Both the position numbers and the translations under genes were made by a program. A DNA stretch of 6,940 nt, taken from positions 1-6,940 of the forward strand of contig JAQTRI010000186.1 in assembly GCA_028711905.1 (NCBI GenBank), in the 5' to 3' direction. This stretch comes from Candidatus Wallbacteria bacterium. GTDB taxonomy: Bacteria > Muiribacteriota > JAQTZZ01. The notes beneath the pieces were generated by a model that made no database searches, had not been told where the DNA came from, and saw nothing but the letters and a program-made list of their open reading frames with translations. Shown piece after piece: positions 1 to 4,658 of this stretch (its first letter is position 1; each line of letters starts with the position of its first letter).

Positions 1-626
1 CGCGGCTGGGCATCAGCATTCCGGCTGCGACATTGCGCAATTTCTGGTCCATGCTTTCCCATTACCACGGCCAGGTGCTTAACTATTCCGAACTGGCCAG
101 GTCTTTCGGCGTTTCGGACATGACAGTAAGAAGATACATCGACATTCTGGAAGGCACCTATGTGTTGCGTGTTCTCAAACCATGGTTCAACAACACCCGC
201 AAAAGGCTGGTCCGCTCCCCTAAAATTTATCTGCGCGATTCCGGGATATTCCATGGACTCCAGGGCATCGGCACTGAGCGGGAACTGATGTCCCACAACA
301 AGCTCGGCGCGTCCTGGGAGGGATTTGCGCTGGAAGAGACGATCAGCGTTCTGAAGCAGGGGTCAACCGGATTCTATTTCTGGGCAGCCCATGCTTCCGC
401 TGAAATCGACCTGTTTTTTGTCCGCGGCGGCGTGAACTGCGGAGTGGAATTCAAGTTCCAGGACGCTCCATCAGTCAGCCGGTCAATGAAAACAGCCATC
501 AGGGAACTTGAGCTTCACAAGCTGCTGGTGATTTATCCGGGGGACAAAGATTTTCCCTTGACTGAGTCGATTGAGGTTCTGAGTCTGTCGGGATTCCGCA
601 GCCGCTTTTCAGGAAGCGGGCAGTAA
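1..626 (+). CDS. DUF4143-domain ATPase, C-terminal part (5' end outside window)
   Basis: The reading frame is already open at base 3 and ends at TAA 624-626, so only the last 207 residues are seen; the AAA_14 ATPase half with its Walker motifs must lie upstream. The visible part has the usual DUF4143 order: a helix-turn-helix-like segment (LNYSELARSFGVSDMTVRRY, about bases 78-137), the conserved stretch around PWF..TRKRLVRSPKIYLRDSG, then a PD-(D/E)XK-nuclease-like core with EID (about 402-410) and ExK as EFK (447-455), so the putative metal ligands are kept. A TTG at 33 can be read as a start, but the homologous sequence continues upstream (RLGISIPAAT), so it is internal. Members of this family (COG1373-like) are widespread ATPases without a proven role. 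A related but divergent gene follows at 797. The last codons run into the 8-bp repeat at 627. Confidence 0.88.
   Translation, partial: RLGISIPAATLRNFWSMLSHYHGQVLNYSELARSFGVSDMTVRRYIDILEGTYVLRVLKPWFNNTRKRLVRSPKIYLRDSGIFHGLQGIGTERELMSHNKLGASWEGFALEETISVLKQGSTGFYFWAAHASAEIDLFFVRGGVNCGVEFKFQDAPSVSRSMKTAIRELELHKLLVIYPGDKDFPLTESIEVLSLSGFRSRFSGSGQ
602..619 (+). repeat. Small hairpin at the 3' end of the first ATPase gene
   Basis: CCGCTT (602-607) pairs with AAGCGG (614-619) around a 6-nt loop, within the last codons before the stop. No T-run follows, so it is not a standard intrinsic terminator. The AAGCGG arm is the same motif that is repeated just downstream. Confidence 0.4.
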
Positions 627-650
627 AAGCGGAGAAGCGGAGAAGCGGCA
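627..650 (+). repeat. 8-bp tandem repeat AAGCGGAG
   Basis: AAGCGGAG occurs at 627-634 and 635-642, followed by AAGCGGCA at 643-650, starting at the base after the stop codon. It is a short tandem array like those at other gene ends in this window, with a different unit length and sequence. Confidence 0.75.
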
Positions 651-658
651 ATGAAGTC

Positions 659-683
659 GTAGGGGTCGATTACAAATCGACCC
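659..683 (+). repeat. REP-like palindrome with 5' GTAG (copy 1)
   Basis: GTAG (659-662) directly abuts a perfect 9-bp inverted repeat, GGGTCGATT (663-671) and AATCGACCC (675-683), with a 3-nt loop ACA. GTAG next to an imperfect palindrome is the hallmark of REP elements recognised by RAYT transposases. No RAYT gene is visible here, so mobilisation is inference. Confidence 0.65.
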
Positions 684-717
684 GCAACCCGGGATTATTC
701 CAGCGGACCTGCTTTTC

Positions 718-733
718 GCGGAACAGCGGAACA
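718..733 (+). repeat. Tandem 8-mer GCGGAACA x2
   Basis: GCGGAACA is repeated perfectly at 718-725 and 726-733, with a weaker relative GCGGACCT at 703-710. The pair ends five bases before the -35 box of the next gene, so it could be a regulator site, or simply another short tandem repeat. Confidence 0.5.
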
Positions 734-737
734 ACTG

Positions 738-766
738 TTGTAAAATCTAACAGCAGGTGTTATAAT
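738..766 (+). promoter_or_regulatory. Sigma70-type promoter of the second ATPase gene
   Basis: The -35 box is TTGTAA (738-743, 4 of 6 consensus), the spacer is 17 bp, and the -10 box is a perfect TATAAT (761-766). Transcription would start near 773, about 24 bases before the ATG at 797. Two inverted repeats overlap it: ACAAC-T-GTTGT (731-741) on the -35 box and TAACA-N5-TGTTA (748-762) running into the -10 box. The placement would suit an operator, which is inferred only from symmetry. Confidence 0.7.
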
Positions 767-796
767 TTCAGAAAGACATTCTGCCTGAGGTGCCGG

Positions 797-2035
797 ATGT
801 ATCAGCGTCATATCACTTCACGACTTTTTGAAGCGCTCCAGGACACACCCGTGGTGGCCCTGCATGGTGCCAGGCAAACCGGCAAGAGCACTCTGGCCGG
901 AAACCTTGCTTGTGGCGCTTACCAGGCACAGTATTTCACCATGGACGACATCGGGACTTTATCCGCGGCCCGCCAGGACCCGGCAGGATTCCTGTCCGGC
1001 ATATCCGGGCCTGTGATTCTCGATGAGATTCAAAGAGCCCCTGAACTGTTGCTGGCGATCAAGGCTGAAGTGGATCACAACCGCGCACCGGGCCGTTTTC
1101 TGCTTACCGGTTCAGCCCATGTCCTGAATCTCCCGAGAATCGCCGACACTCTGGCCGGCCGCATGGAAACACTTGTGCTGATGCCTCTTTCGCAGGGCGA
1201 AATCTCCGGCACCCGGGAAGGGTTCATTGATGCTCTGTTCGATGAAAAACTGCCGACAGTCCCGTTTACCGGAACCGAAATCAGAGATCAACTGCTGGAA
1301 AGAATCGTCACAGGAGGCTACCCTGAAGTCATCACCCGGAAAATGCCGGACCGGCGCAAGGCATGGTTTGATTCATATTTGAATGCCGTGCTGTACCGCG
1401 ACCTGCGGGATATCTCAAACATCTCCGGTCTTGCGGAGATTCCCAGGCTGGCGGCTGTCATGGCCGGCCGGGCCGGAGGAGTCATTAATTATGCCGATCT
1501 GGCCCGTGACTCAGGGCTGAACCAGATGACTCTCAAACGCTATTTTTCCCTTTTGCAGTGCACTTTTATCGTGCGCACAGTCAGCCCCTGGTTCACGAGC
1601 CGCATCAAGCGCGTGATCAAAGCGCCGAAACTGTACTTCGGCGACACAGGATTGCTCTCACACTTGCTGGGTGTTCATTCCAGCGCATCGGCCCGCGACT
1701 CTAAAAGCCTGGGTGCTATGTTCGAAAACTTCGTGGCTTTAGAGCTGATCAAGCAGATACCCTGGTCTGTTATAAAACCGGAACTGTTCCACTTCCGCAA
1801 TCATGCAGGCCATGAGGTGGATTTCCTCCTGGAAACTCCAGGGGGAGAAAAATATGCCGGTATTGAAGTCAAGGCTGGAGCCACTGTCGGCCAGGACGAT
1901 TTCAAGGGCTTGAGGATTCTGTCTGAAACACTGGGAAAATGCTTTGTGCGTGGTGTTGTGCTGTATTCAGGGACAGGCATTATCCCGTTTGGCAGGAACC
2001 TGCACGCTGTCCCGATGAGCGCACTGTGGACTTAA
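797..2035 (+). CDS. AAA_14 / DUF4143 ATP-binding protein
   Basis: Complete 412-residue protein, a normal length for the family. The N-terminal AAA_14 ATPase domain has Walker A GARQTGKST (24-32), Walker B VILDEIQ (73-79), a sensor-like LLTGSAHVL (102-110) and LAGRM (119-123). A helix-turn-helix-like stretch lies at about 231-250. The C-terminal DUF4143 region carries PD-(D/E)XK-nuclease-like residues: EVD (340-342) and EVK (357-359). The ATG at 797 is supported by TGAGGTG (786-792) and the promoter just upstream. ATP binding is well supported; the cellular role and any nuclease activity of this family are unproven. It follows another DUF4143 gene in the same direction with a 170-bp gap. The two differ in most positions of the shared region, so they are old paralogues or separate acquisitions rather than a recent duplication. 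It converges on the epimerase gene, 44 bp away. Confidence 0.93.
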   Translation: MYQRHITSRLFEALQDTPVVALHGARQTGKSTLAGNLACGAYQAQYFTMDDIGTLSAARQDPAGFLSGISGPVILDEIQRAPELLLAIKAEVDHNRAPGRFLLTGSAHVLNLPRIADTLAGRMETLVLMPLSQGEISGTREGFIDALFDEKLPTVPFTGTEIRDQLLERIVTGGYPEVITRKMPDRRKAWFDSYLNAVLYRDLRDISNISGLAEIPRLAAVMAGRAGGVINYADLARDSGLNQMTLKRYFSLLQCTFIVRTVSPWFTSRIKRVIKAPKLYFGDTGLLSHLLGVHSSASARDSKSLGAMFENFVALELIKQIPWSVIKPELFHFRNHAGHEVDFLLETPGGEKYAGIEVKAGATVGQDDFKGLRILSETLGKCFVRGVVLYSGTGIIPFGRNLHAVPMSALWT

Positions 2036-2037
2036 TT

Positions 2038-2076
2038 CCAGTCACCAATTACCCATTACCTGTTACTGATCACTGT
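2038..2076 (-). repeat. Heptad array between convergent genes (class GTAAnnG, copy 1)
   Basis: Read on plus in 7-base steps from 2042: TCACCAA, TTACCCA, TTACCTG, TTACTGA, TCACTGT. Bases 2038-2073 match 4708-4743 at 31 of 36 positions by eye, with the last 12 (2062-2073) identical. The array fills nearly all of the 44-bp gap between the ATPase and the epimerase and stops just outside the epimerase stop codon. No T-rich terminator is visible. Confidence 0.8.
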
Positions 2077-2079
2077 CTG

Positions 2080-3042
2080 TCATATCCTGAGCCCGGCCAC
2101 CCAGTCCCAGTTGTCTTTCATCCACTCCACTGTTAGGCTGATGCCTTTTTCAAGCGATATCTCAGGCTTCCAGCCGAGCAGCTTCCCGGCTTTGGCAATA
2201 TCCGCGCAGGTGGCGGTCATGTCCGCTTTATGGAACGCGCCTGTGTCGCGCACAAGCGGCTTGCCGATGTTAAGCTCGACTTCACAGATCAGGTCGTTGA
2301 GCGAGTGCGGGTTGTTGTTCCCCAGATTGATGACCTCGAAACCGACCGGTTTCAGCGCGGCCGCTGTGCCGCGGGCGATGTCCGTCACATAGGTGAAATC
2401 CCGGGTTTGGGACCCGTCACCAAAAACCTCGATTTTCCGGTTGTGCAGGCCCCACCAGATGAAGCGGAAAATGCTCATGTCCGGTCGTCCTGCAGGCCCG
2501 TAAACTGTGAAATAGCGCACAATCGAAATATCCGTGCCGTACAGGTAGTGATATGAATAGCACATGGCTTCAGCCGCTTTTTTCGAGGCAGCATAGGGCG
2601 AGATCGGTGTGTTGACCGGTAAAGTCTCGGAAAACGGCATGGGCAGGCCGGCGTAAAGGGACGAGGTCGAGGCCAGCACGAGCTTTTTAACAGCGTACTT
2701 TCTGCACAGTTCCAGCAGGTTGAGCGTGCCCGTGGCATTGGTGGACATGTAAACAAACGGGTTTTCCATGCTGTAGCGCACACCGGCCCTGGCCGCAAGG
2801 TTGATTACAGCTGAGAATTTATGCTTTGCGAACAGCCGTTCAAGGCCGGACAGGTTCTCGATGTCCAGCTTCTTGAAGGTATAGCCGTTACGGCCTTTAA
2901 GTTGTGCGCAGCGCCAGTCCTTGATCCGCACATCATAGTAATCATTGAGATTATCAATACCAACTACTTCATGGCCTTGGGCCAGCAGCGTTCCGGCTGT
3001 TTCATGGCCGATGAACCCGGCTGCGCCTGTGAGCAGGATCAT
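2080..3042 (-). CDS. NAD-dependent nucleotide-sugar epimerase (UDP-glucuronate 4-epimerase type)
   Basis: A 320-residue extended short-chain dehydrogenase/reductase. The Rossmann NAD motif GAAGFIG is at 6-12. LNDYYD (32-37) and AGVRYSMENP (86-95) are typical of UDP-glucuronate 4-epimerases, enzymes that interconvert UDP-glucuronate and UDP-galacturonate through a bound-NAD oxidation. The catalytic triad is visible: a Ser/Thr in ASTSS (124-128), Tyr150 and Lys154 in SPYAASK. VYGPAGRPDM (180-189) and the RDFTYVTDIA segment (214-223) are the sugar-nucleotide-binding part. The ATG at 3042 is chosen because GGAGGT (3051-3046) precedes it and GAAGFIG then starts at residue 6. The frame stays open to an ATG at 3081, but that would lie inside the -10 box. 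The exact sugar specificity cannot be fixed from sequence. The product is expected in the cytoplasm, feeding capsule, O-antigen or exopolysaccharide synthesis. Confidence 0.9.
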   Translation of the reverse strand: MILLTGAAGFIGHETAGTLLAQGHEVVGIDNLNDYYDVRIKDWRCAQLKGRNGYTFKKLDIENLSGLERLFAKHKFSAVINLAARAGVRYSMENPFVYMSTNATGTLNLLELCRKYAVKKLVLASTSSLYAGLPMPFSETLPVNTPISPYAASKKAAEAMCYSYHYLYGTDISIVRYFTVYGPAGRPDMSIFRFIWWGLHNRKIEVFGDGSQTRDFTYVTDIARGTAAALKPVGFEVINLGNNNPHSLNDLICEVELNIGKPLVRDTGAFHKADMTATCADIAKAGKLLGWKPEISLEKGISLTVEWMKDNWDWVAGLRI

Positions 3043-3045
3043 GGG

Positions 3046-3051
3046 ACCTCC
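3046..3051 (-). promoter_or_regulatory. Shine-Dalgarno GGAGGT of the epimerase gene
   Basis: GGAGGT on the minus strand lies 3 bases before the ATG at 3042, somewhat close but a near-perfect anti-16S match. It selects this start over the upstream in-frame ATG at 3081. Confidence 0.7.
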
Positions 3052-3076
3052 ATGCGACTTTGATGCGAACGGGTAA

Positions 3077-3105
3077 ATCATATCTGACAGTCATGTGGAG
3101 TTCAA
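3077..3105 (-). promoter_or_regulatory. Sigma70-type promoter of the epimerase gene
   Basis: On the minus strand, -35 TTGAAC (3105-3100, 4 of 6), a 17-bp spacer, and -10 TATGAT (3082-3077, 5 of 6). The expected transcript start near 3070 gives a leader of about 28 bases with the Shine-Dalgarno site inside it, consistent with a start at 3042. Confidence 0.6.
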
Positions 3106-3114
3106 TGAGGAAAA

Positions 3115-3142
3115 GGTAAACGGTAATAGGTTATAGGTAGGG
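3115..3142 (+). repeat. Heptad array (class GGTAAnn, copy 2)
   Basis: Four consecutive 7-mers: GGTAAAC (3115-3121), GGTAATA (3122-3128), GGTTATA (3129-3135), GGTAGGG (3136-3142). The unit resembles the arrays at 2038 and 4655. The last unit merges into the GTAG of the adjoining REP-like palindrome. Confidence 0.65.
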
Positions 3143-3160
3143 GCGAATAACTATTCGCCC
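3137..3160 (+). repeat. REP-like palindrome with 5' GTAG (copy 2)
   Basis: GTAG (3137-3140) directly precedes GGGCGAATA (3141-3149) and its perfect complement TATTCGCCC (3152-3160), with a 2-nt loop AC. Its arms are nearly the same as those of the copy inside the ComF-like gene at 4236-4260. Confidence 0.7.
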
Positions 3161-3213
3161 GAATACGGTTAAGCGTGAAAGCGGATAAGGGGTTATGCGG
3201 ATTTGTGGGTGAA
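3161..3213. other. Purine-rich, degenerate repeat stretch in the divergent spacer
   Basis: This stretch holds loose repeats of AAGCG, GCGGAT and TATGCGGAT type, recalling the AAGCGG units at 627-650. I see no open frame, promoter or clear stem here. It is part of the 368-bp gene-free spacer between the epimerase and ECF genes, which is otherwise occupied by the promoters and repeats listed separately. Confidence 0.35.
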
Positions 3214-3248
3214 GGGAATTATGAATTTTGAATGTTGAATTTTGAATG
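3214..3248 (+). repeat. Heptad array (class TTGAATG, copy 1)
   Basis: Five 7-mers in register: GGGAATT (3214), ATGAATT (3221), TTGAATG (3228), TTGAATT (3235), TTGAATG (3242-3248). It has the same unit as the arrays flanking the ComF-like start at 3970-4057. Confidence 0.8.
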
Positions 3249-3294
3249 ACAGATAGCCGTGCGAATCCCGAAGGGATGAGCTACGGATATCTGT
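3249..3294. repeat. Long two-tier hairpin element
   Basis: The outer arms ACAGATAGCCGT (3249-3260) and ACGGATATCTGT (3283-3294) pair at 11 of 12 positions. Inside them, GC (3261-3262) can pair with GC (3280-3281), GA faces GA (3263-3264 and 3278-3279), and ATCCC (3265-3269) pairs with GGGAT (3273-3277) across a GAA loop. No T-run follows on either strand, so a terminator is unlikely. It could be a REP/MITE-type element or a structured RNA. Confidence 0.65.
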
Positions 3295-3320
3295 ACCTGA
3301 ATGTAATGAAGGTATGAATT

Positions 3321-3345
3321 GTAGAGACGCAATGCATTGCGTCTC
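3321..3345 (+). repeat. REP-like palindrome with 5' GTAG (copy 3)
   Basis: GTAG (3321-3324) leads into a perfect 22-bp palindrome without a loop, GAGACGCAATG (3324-3334) and CATTGCGTCTC (3335-3345). The layout is that of copies 1 and 2, with a different arm sequence. It lies 15 bases upstream of the ECF gene's -35 box. Confidence 0.7.
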
Positions 3346-3359
3346 ATCAAAGGGATGCA

Positions 3360-3389
3360 TTGAGGGTAACGCGGGGAATCGGGTATACT
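3360..3389 (+). promoter_or_regulatory. Probable sigma70 promoter of the ECF/ComF-like unit
   Basis: -35 TTGAGG (3360-3365, 4 of 6), an 18-bp spacer, and -10 TATACT (3384-3389, 5 of 6). Transcription would begin near 3396, leaving a very short leader before the ATG at 3411 and no recognisable Shine-Dalgarno site. Confidence 0.5.
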
Positions 3390-3410
3390 GGTGTTCGCCT
3401 ATGAAAAATC

Positions 3411-3980
3411 ATGCCATCAACCTCCATGACCGGTAACCGCGTCTCGCCCCTTTCCGCTGCAAGTCTTGCGGCGCATTCCAGTTTTTTCCTGGCATTCTCT
3501 GTGCTTCTGCCTTCTCTATTCCACTGGACCGGTGTGCCGGGTCCGATGTTTCTGCCCATGCACATTCCTGTGCTTTTGTGCGGGCTTCTGCTCGGCCCGA
3601 AACCCGGTGGCATGGTTGGCTTGGCAGCGCCGCTTGCGAGCGCTTTCCTAACTGGTATGCCGCCACTTGCGCCTTTGCCGGTGGCTCAGATGATGGCTTT
3701 TGAATTATGCGCTTACGGATCTGTGGCCGGATTAATGCGCTTTTCCCTGAAACGCGGTCCACTGCTGTGCCTGATCACGGCCATGATGTGCGGCCGGATC
3801 GTGCTGGGTTTGTGCGCCATGTGCGCATTGTATCTGTTCGGTGTGCGCTTCTCGCCTGTTGCCTATGTTTCCGGCGCAGTTTTAACAGGCCTGCCGGGAA
3901 TGTTCCTGCAGATCTTGTTGCTGCCTGTGCTGGGACGGCTGCTGGGGAAAATGGGTGTTAGGGGAAATGTTGAATGTTGA
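3411..3980 (+). CDS. ECF-transporter S component (substrate-binding membrane protein)
   Basis: A 189-residue, very hydrophobic protein with about five or six membrane segments: roughly 20-36, 48-63, 65-82, 92-110, 117-144 and 152-176. The block FLPMHIPVLLCGLLLGP (47-63), then LTGMPPLAPLP (80-90) and a Glu in the MMAFEL segment (94-99), matches a recurring pattern of PF12822-like ECF S components. These bind a vitamin or precursor in the inner membrane and pair with a shared T subunit and two ATPases. The substrate cannot be told from sequence, and no T or A subunit gene is in the window, so it probably uses a shared module encoded elsewhere. The start is uncertain: ATG 3411 and ATG 3426 are both in frame and neither has a Shine-Dalgarno site. 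The last four residues and the TGA stop (3978-3980) are read from the TTGAATG heptad array, so the original C-terminus may have been replaced. Thirty-three bases separate it from the ComF-like gene, suggesting co-transcription. Confidence 0.85.
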   Translation: MPSTSMTGNRVSPLSAASLAAHSSFFLAFSVLLPSLFHWTGVPGPMFLPMHIPVLLCGLLLGPKPGGMVGLAAPLASAFLTGMPPLAPLPVAQMMAFELCAYGSVAGLMRFSLKRGPLLCLITAMMCGRIVLGLCAMCALYLFGVRFSPVAYVSGAVLTGLPGMFLQILLLPVLGRLLGKMGVRGNVEC

Positions 3981-4057
3981 ATGTTGAATGTTTAATTTTG
4001 AATGAGGAACACCGTGCCTTCTACTGATTCAACATTCAAAATTCAAAATTCAACATT
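3970..4057 (+). repeat. Inverted pair of TTGAATG heptad arrays around a gene start
   Basis: Left array: TTGAATG at 3970, 3977 and 3984, TTTAATT at 3991, TTGAATG at 3998-4004. Right array: ATTCAAC, ATTCAAA, ATTCAAA, ATTCAAC (4027-4054) then ATT. Bases 3980-4004 can pair with 4033-4057 at 23 of 25 positions, leaving a 28-nt loop (4005-4032). The left array supplies the stop of the ECF gene. The right array is translated as STFKIQNST in the ComF-like protein. Confidence 0.85.
4004..4009 (+). promoter_or_regulatory. Shine-Dalgarno GAGGAA selecting GTG 4014
   Basis: GAGGAA starts at the last base of the left hairpin arm; the GAGG core ends six bases before a GTG at 4014. The in-frame ATG at 4002 has only AT-rich repeat upstream of it, so GTG 4014 is the better start. 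The GTG falls in the hairpin loop. Confidence 0.6.
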
Positions 4058-4658
4058 GCTTTTCCTCGATCTTCTCCCCCCCGGCCAATGCCTGAGTACC
4101 CTTCCTGATGGCGCTAACCGCACTGACCCGGCCGGGCTTTTATATCGCCTCAAGTTCAGATCTGAGATTGCCTGCGCTGACGAACTGGCTGCCATGATGC
4201 ACAATACCATCACACAACCCGGGCACGAATTCCGTGCAGGGGCGAATCTTGTATTCGCCCGCCCTGATGATCACGAACCTTTGTCCGACGGACATTGCGT
4301 GAAAACTGCCGGATTTCATGTGGACCTTGTTGTTCCTGTCCCTGCCACTGAACAACGCCCCATCCAGCCGGCATACGAGATCGCTGCGCGATTGGCCGAA
4401 CTGATGGGAATCCCTTGCCTGCACGCTCTGGCCAAGGCCCGTGCCTACCCCGCCTTGAAGCACATCTCAAGTCCTGACGAGCGCGCGCACCTGATTCATG
4501 GCGCAATCCGGGTGTGCGATCATGTCCTTGTCAAGGGACAAAGGGTGCTGCTCTTAGATGATGTCGTGATCAGTGGGTCTACGCTGCAGGAGTGCAGCAG
4601 GGCTTTGGTCGAAGCCGGGGCAGCAGCAGTGATCAATGCGTGCGTGCTGAGGAGGTAA
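4014..4658 (+). CDS. ComF-like phosphoribosyltransferase with an in-frame repeat insertion
   Basis: A 214-residue protein from the GTG start. The C-terminal half is a PRTase type I fold: DLVVPVPATEQRP (104-116), QPAYEIAARLAELMGIPC (118-135), LKHISSPDER (148-157), and the PRPP-binding loop VLLLDDVVISGSTL (178-191) with its paired Asp residues. The N-terminal zinc-ribbon cysteines of classical ComF are absent. ComF-like proteins bind PRPP-type substrates; ComF itself acts in DNA uptake, but PRTases of this shape also occur in nucleotide salvage, so the role here is open. Two parts look acquired: residues 6-14 are translated from the heptad array, and about 74-103 interrupt the usually short link between the LAAMM helix and DLVVPVP. 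The latter contains a REP-like palindrome read as AGANLVFAR. The frame is intact throughout. The stop TAA (4656-4658) is part of the downstream GTAAnnG heptad array. Confidence 0.8.
   Translation: MPSTDSTFKIQNSTLLFLDLLPPGQCLSTLPDGANRTDPAGLLYRLKFRSEIACADELAAMMHNTITQPGHEFRAGANLVFARPDDHEPLSDGHCVKTAGFHVDLVVPVPATEQRPIQPAYEIAARLAELMGIPCLHALAKARAYPALKHISSPDERAHLIHGAIRVCDHVLVKGQRVLLLDDVVISGSTLQECSRALVEAGAAAVINACVLRR
4236..4260 (+). repeat. REP-like palindrome inside a coding sequence (copy 4)
   Basis: GCAG (4236-4239), one change from GTAG, directly precedes GGGCGAAT (4240-4247), which pairs perfectly with ATTCGCCC (4253-4260) across a 5-nt loop. Apart from the loop it nearly matches intergenic copy 2 at 3137-3160. 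It is read in frame as AGANLVFA without a stop. Confidence 0.7.
4282..4294. repeat. Second small palindrome in the inserted coding segment
   Basis: TGTCCG (4282-4287) and CGGACA (4289-4294) form a perfect 6-bp inverted repeat around one base. It is 21 bases after the REP-like palindrome and within the same extra protein segment. Confidence 0.45.

Noticed and set aside
3043..3081. Longer epimerase start at ATG 3081
   Set aside because: This ATG lies in the predicted -10 box; the ATG at 3042 has GGAGGT before it and places the NAD motif at residue 6 as usual in the family.
3347..3762. Minus-strand open frames across the ECF gene
   Set aside because: They are antisense to a gene with clear membrane-protein family motifs, lack family features and overlap each other in different frames.
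4002..4013. ATG 4002 as the start of the ComF-like gene
   Set aside because: It lies in the hairpin arm with no Shine-Dalgarno site, whereas GTG 4014 has GAGGAA at good spacing.
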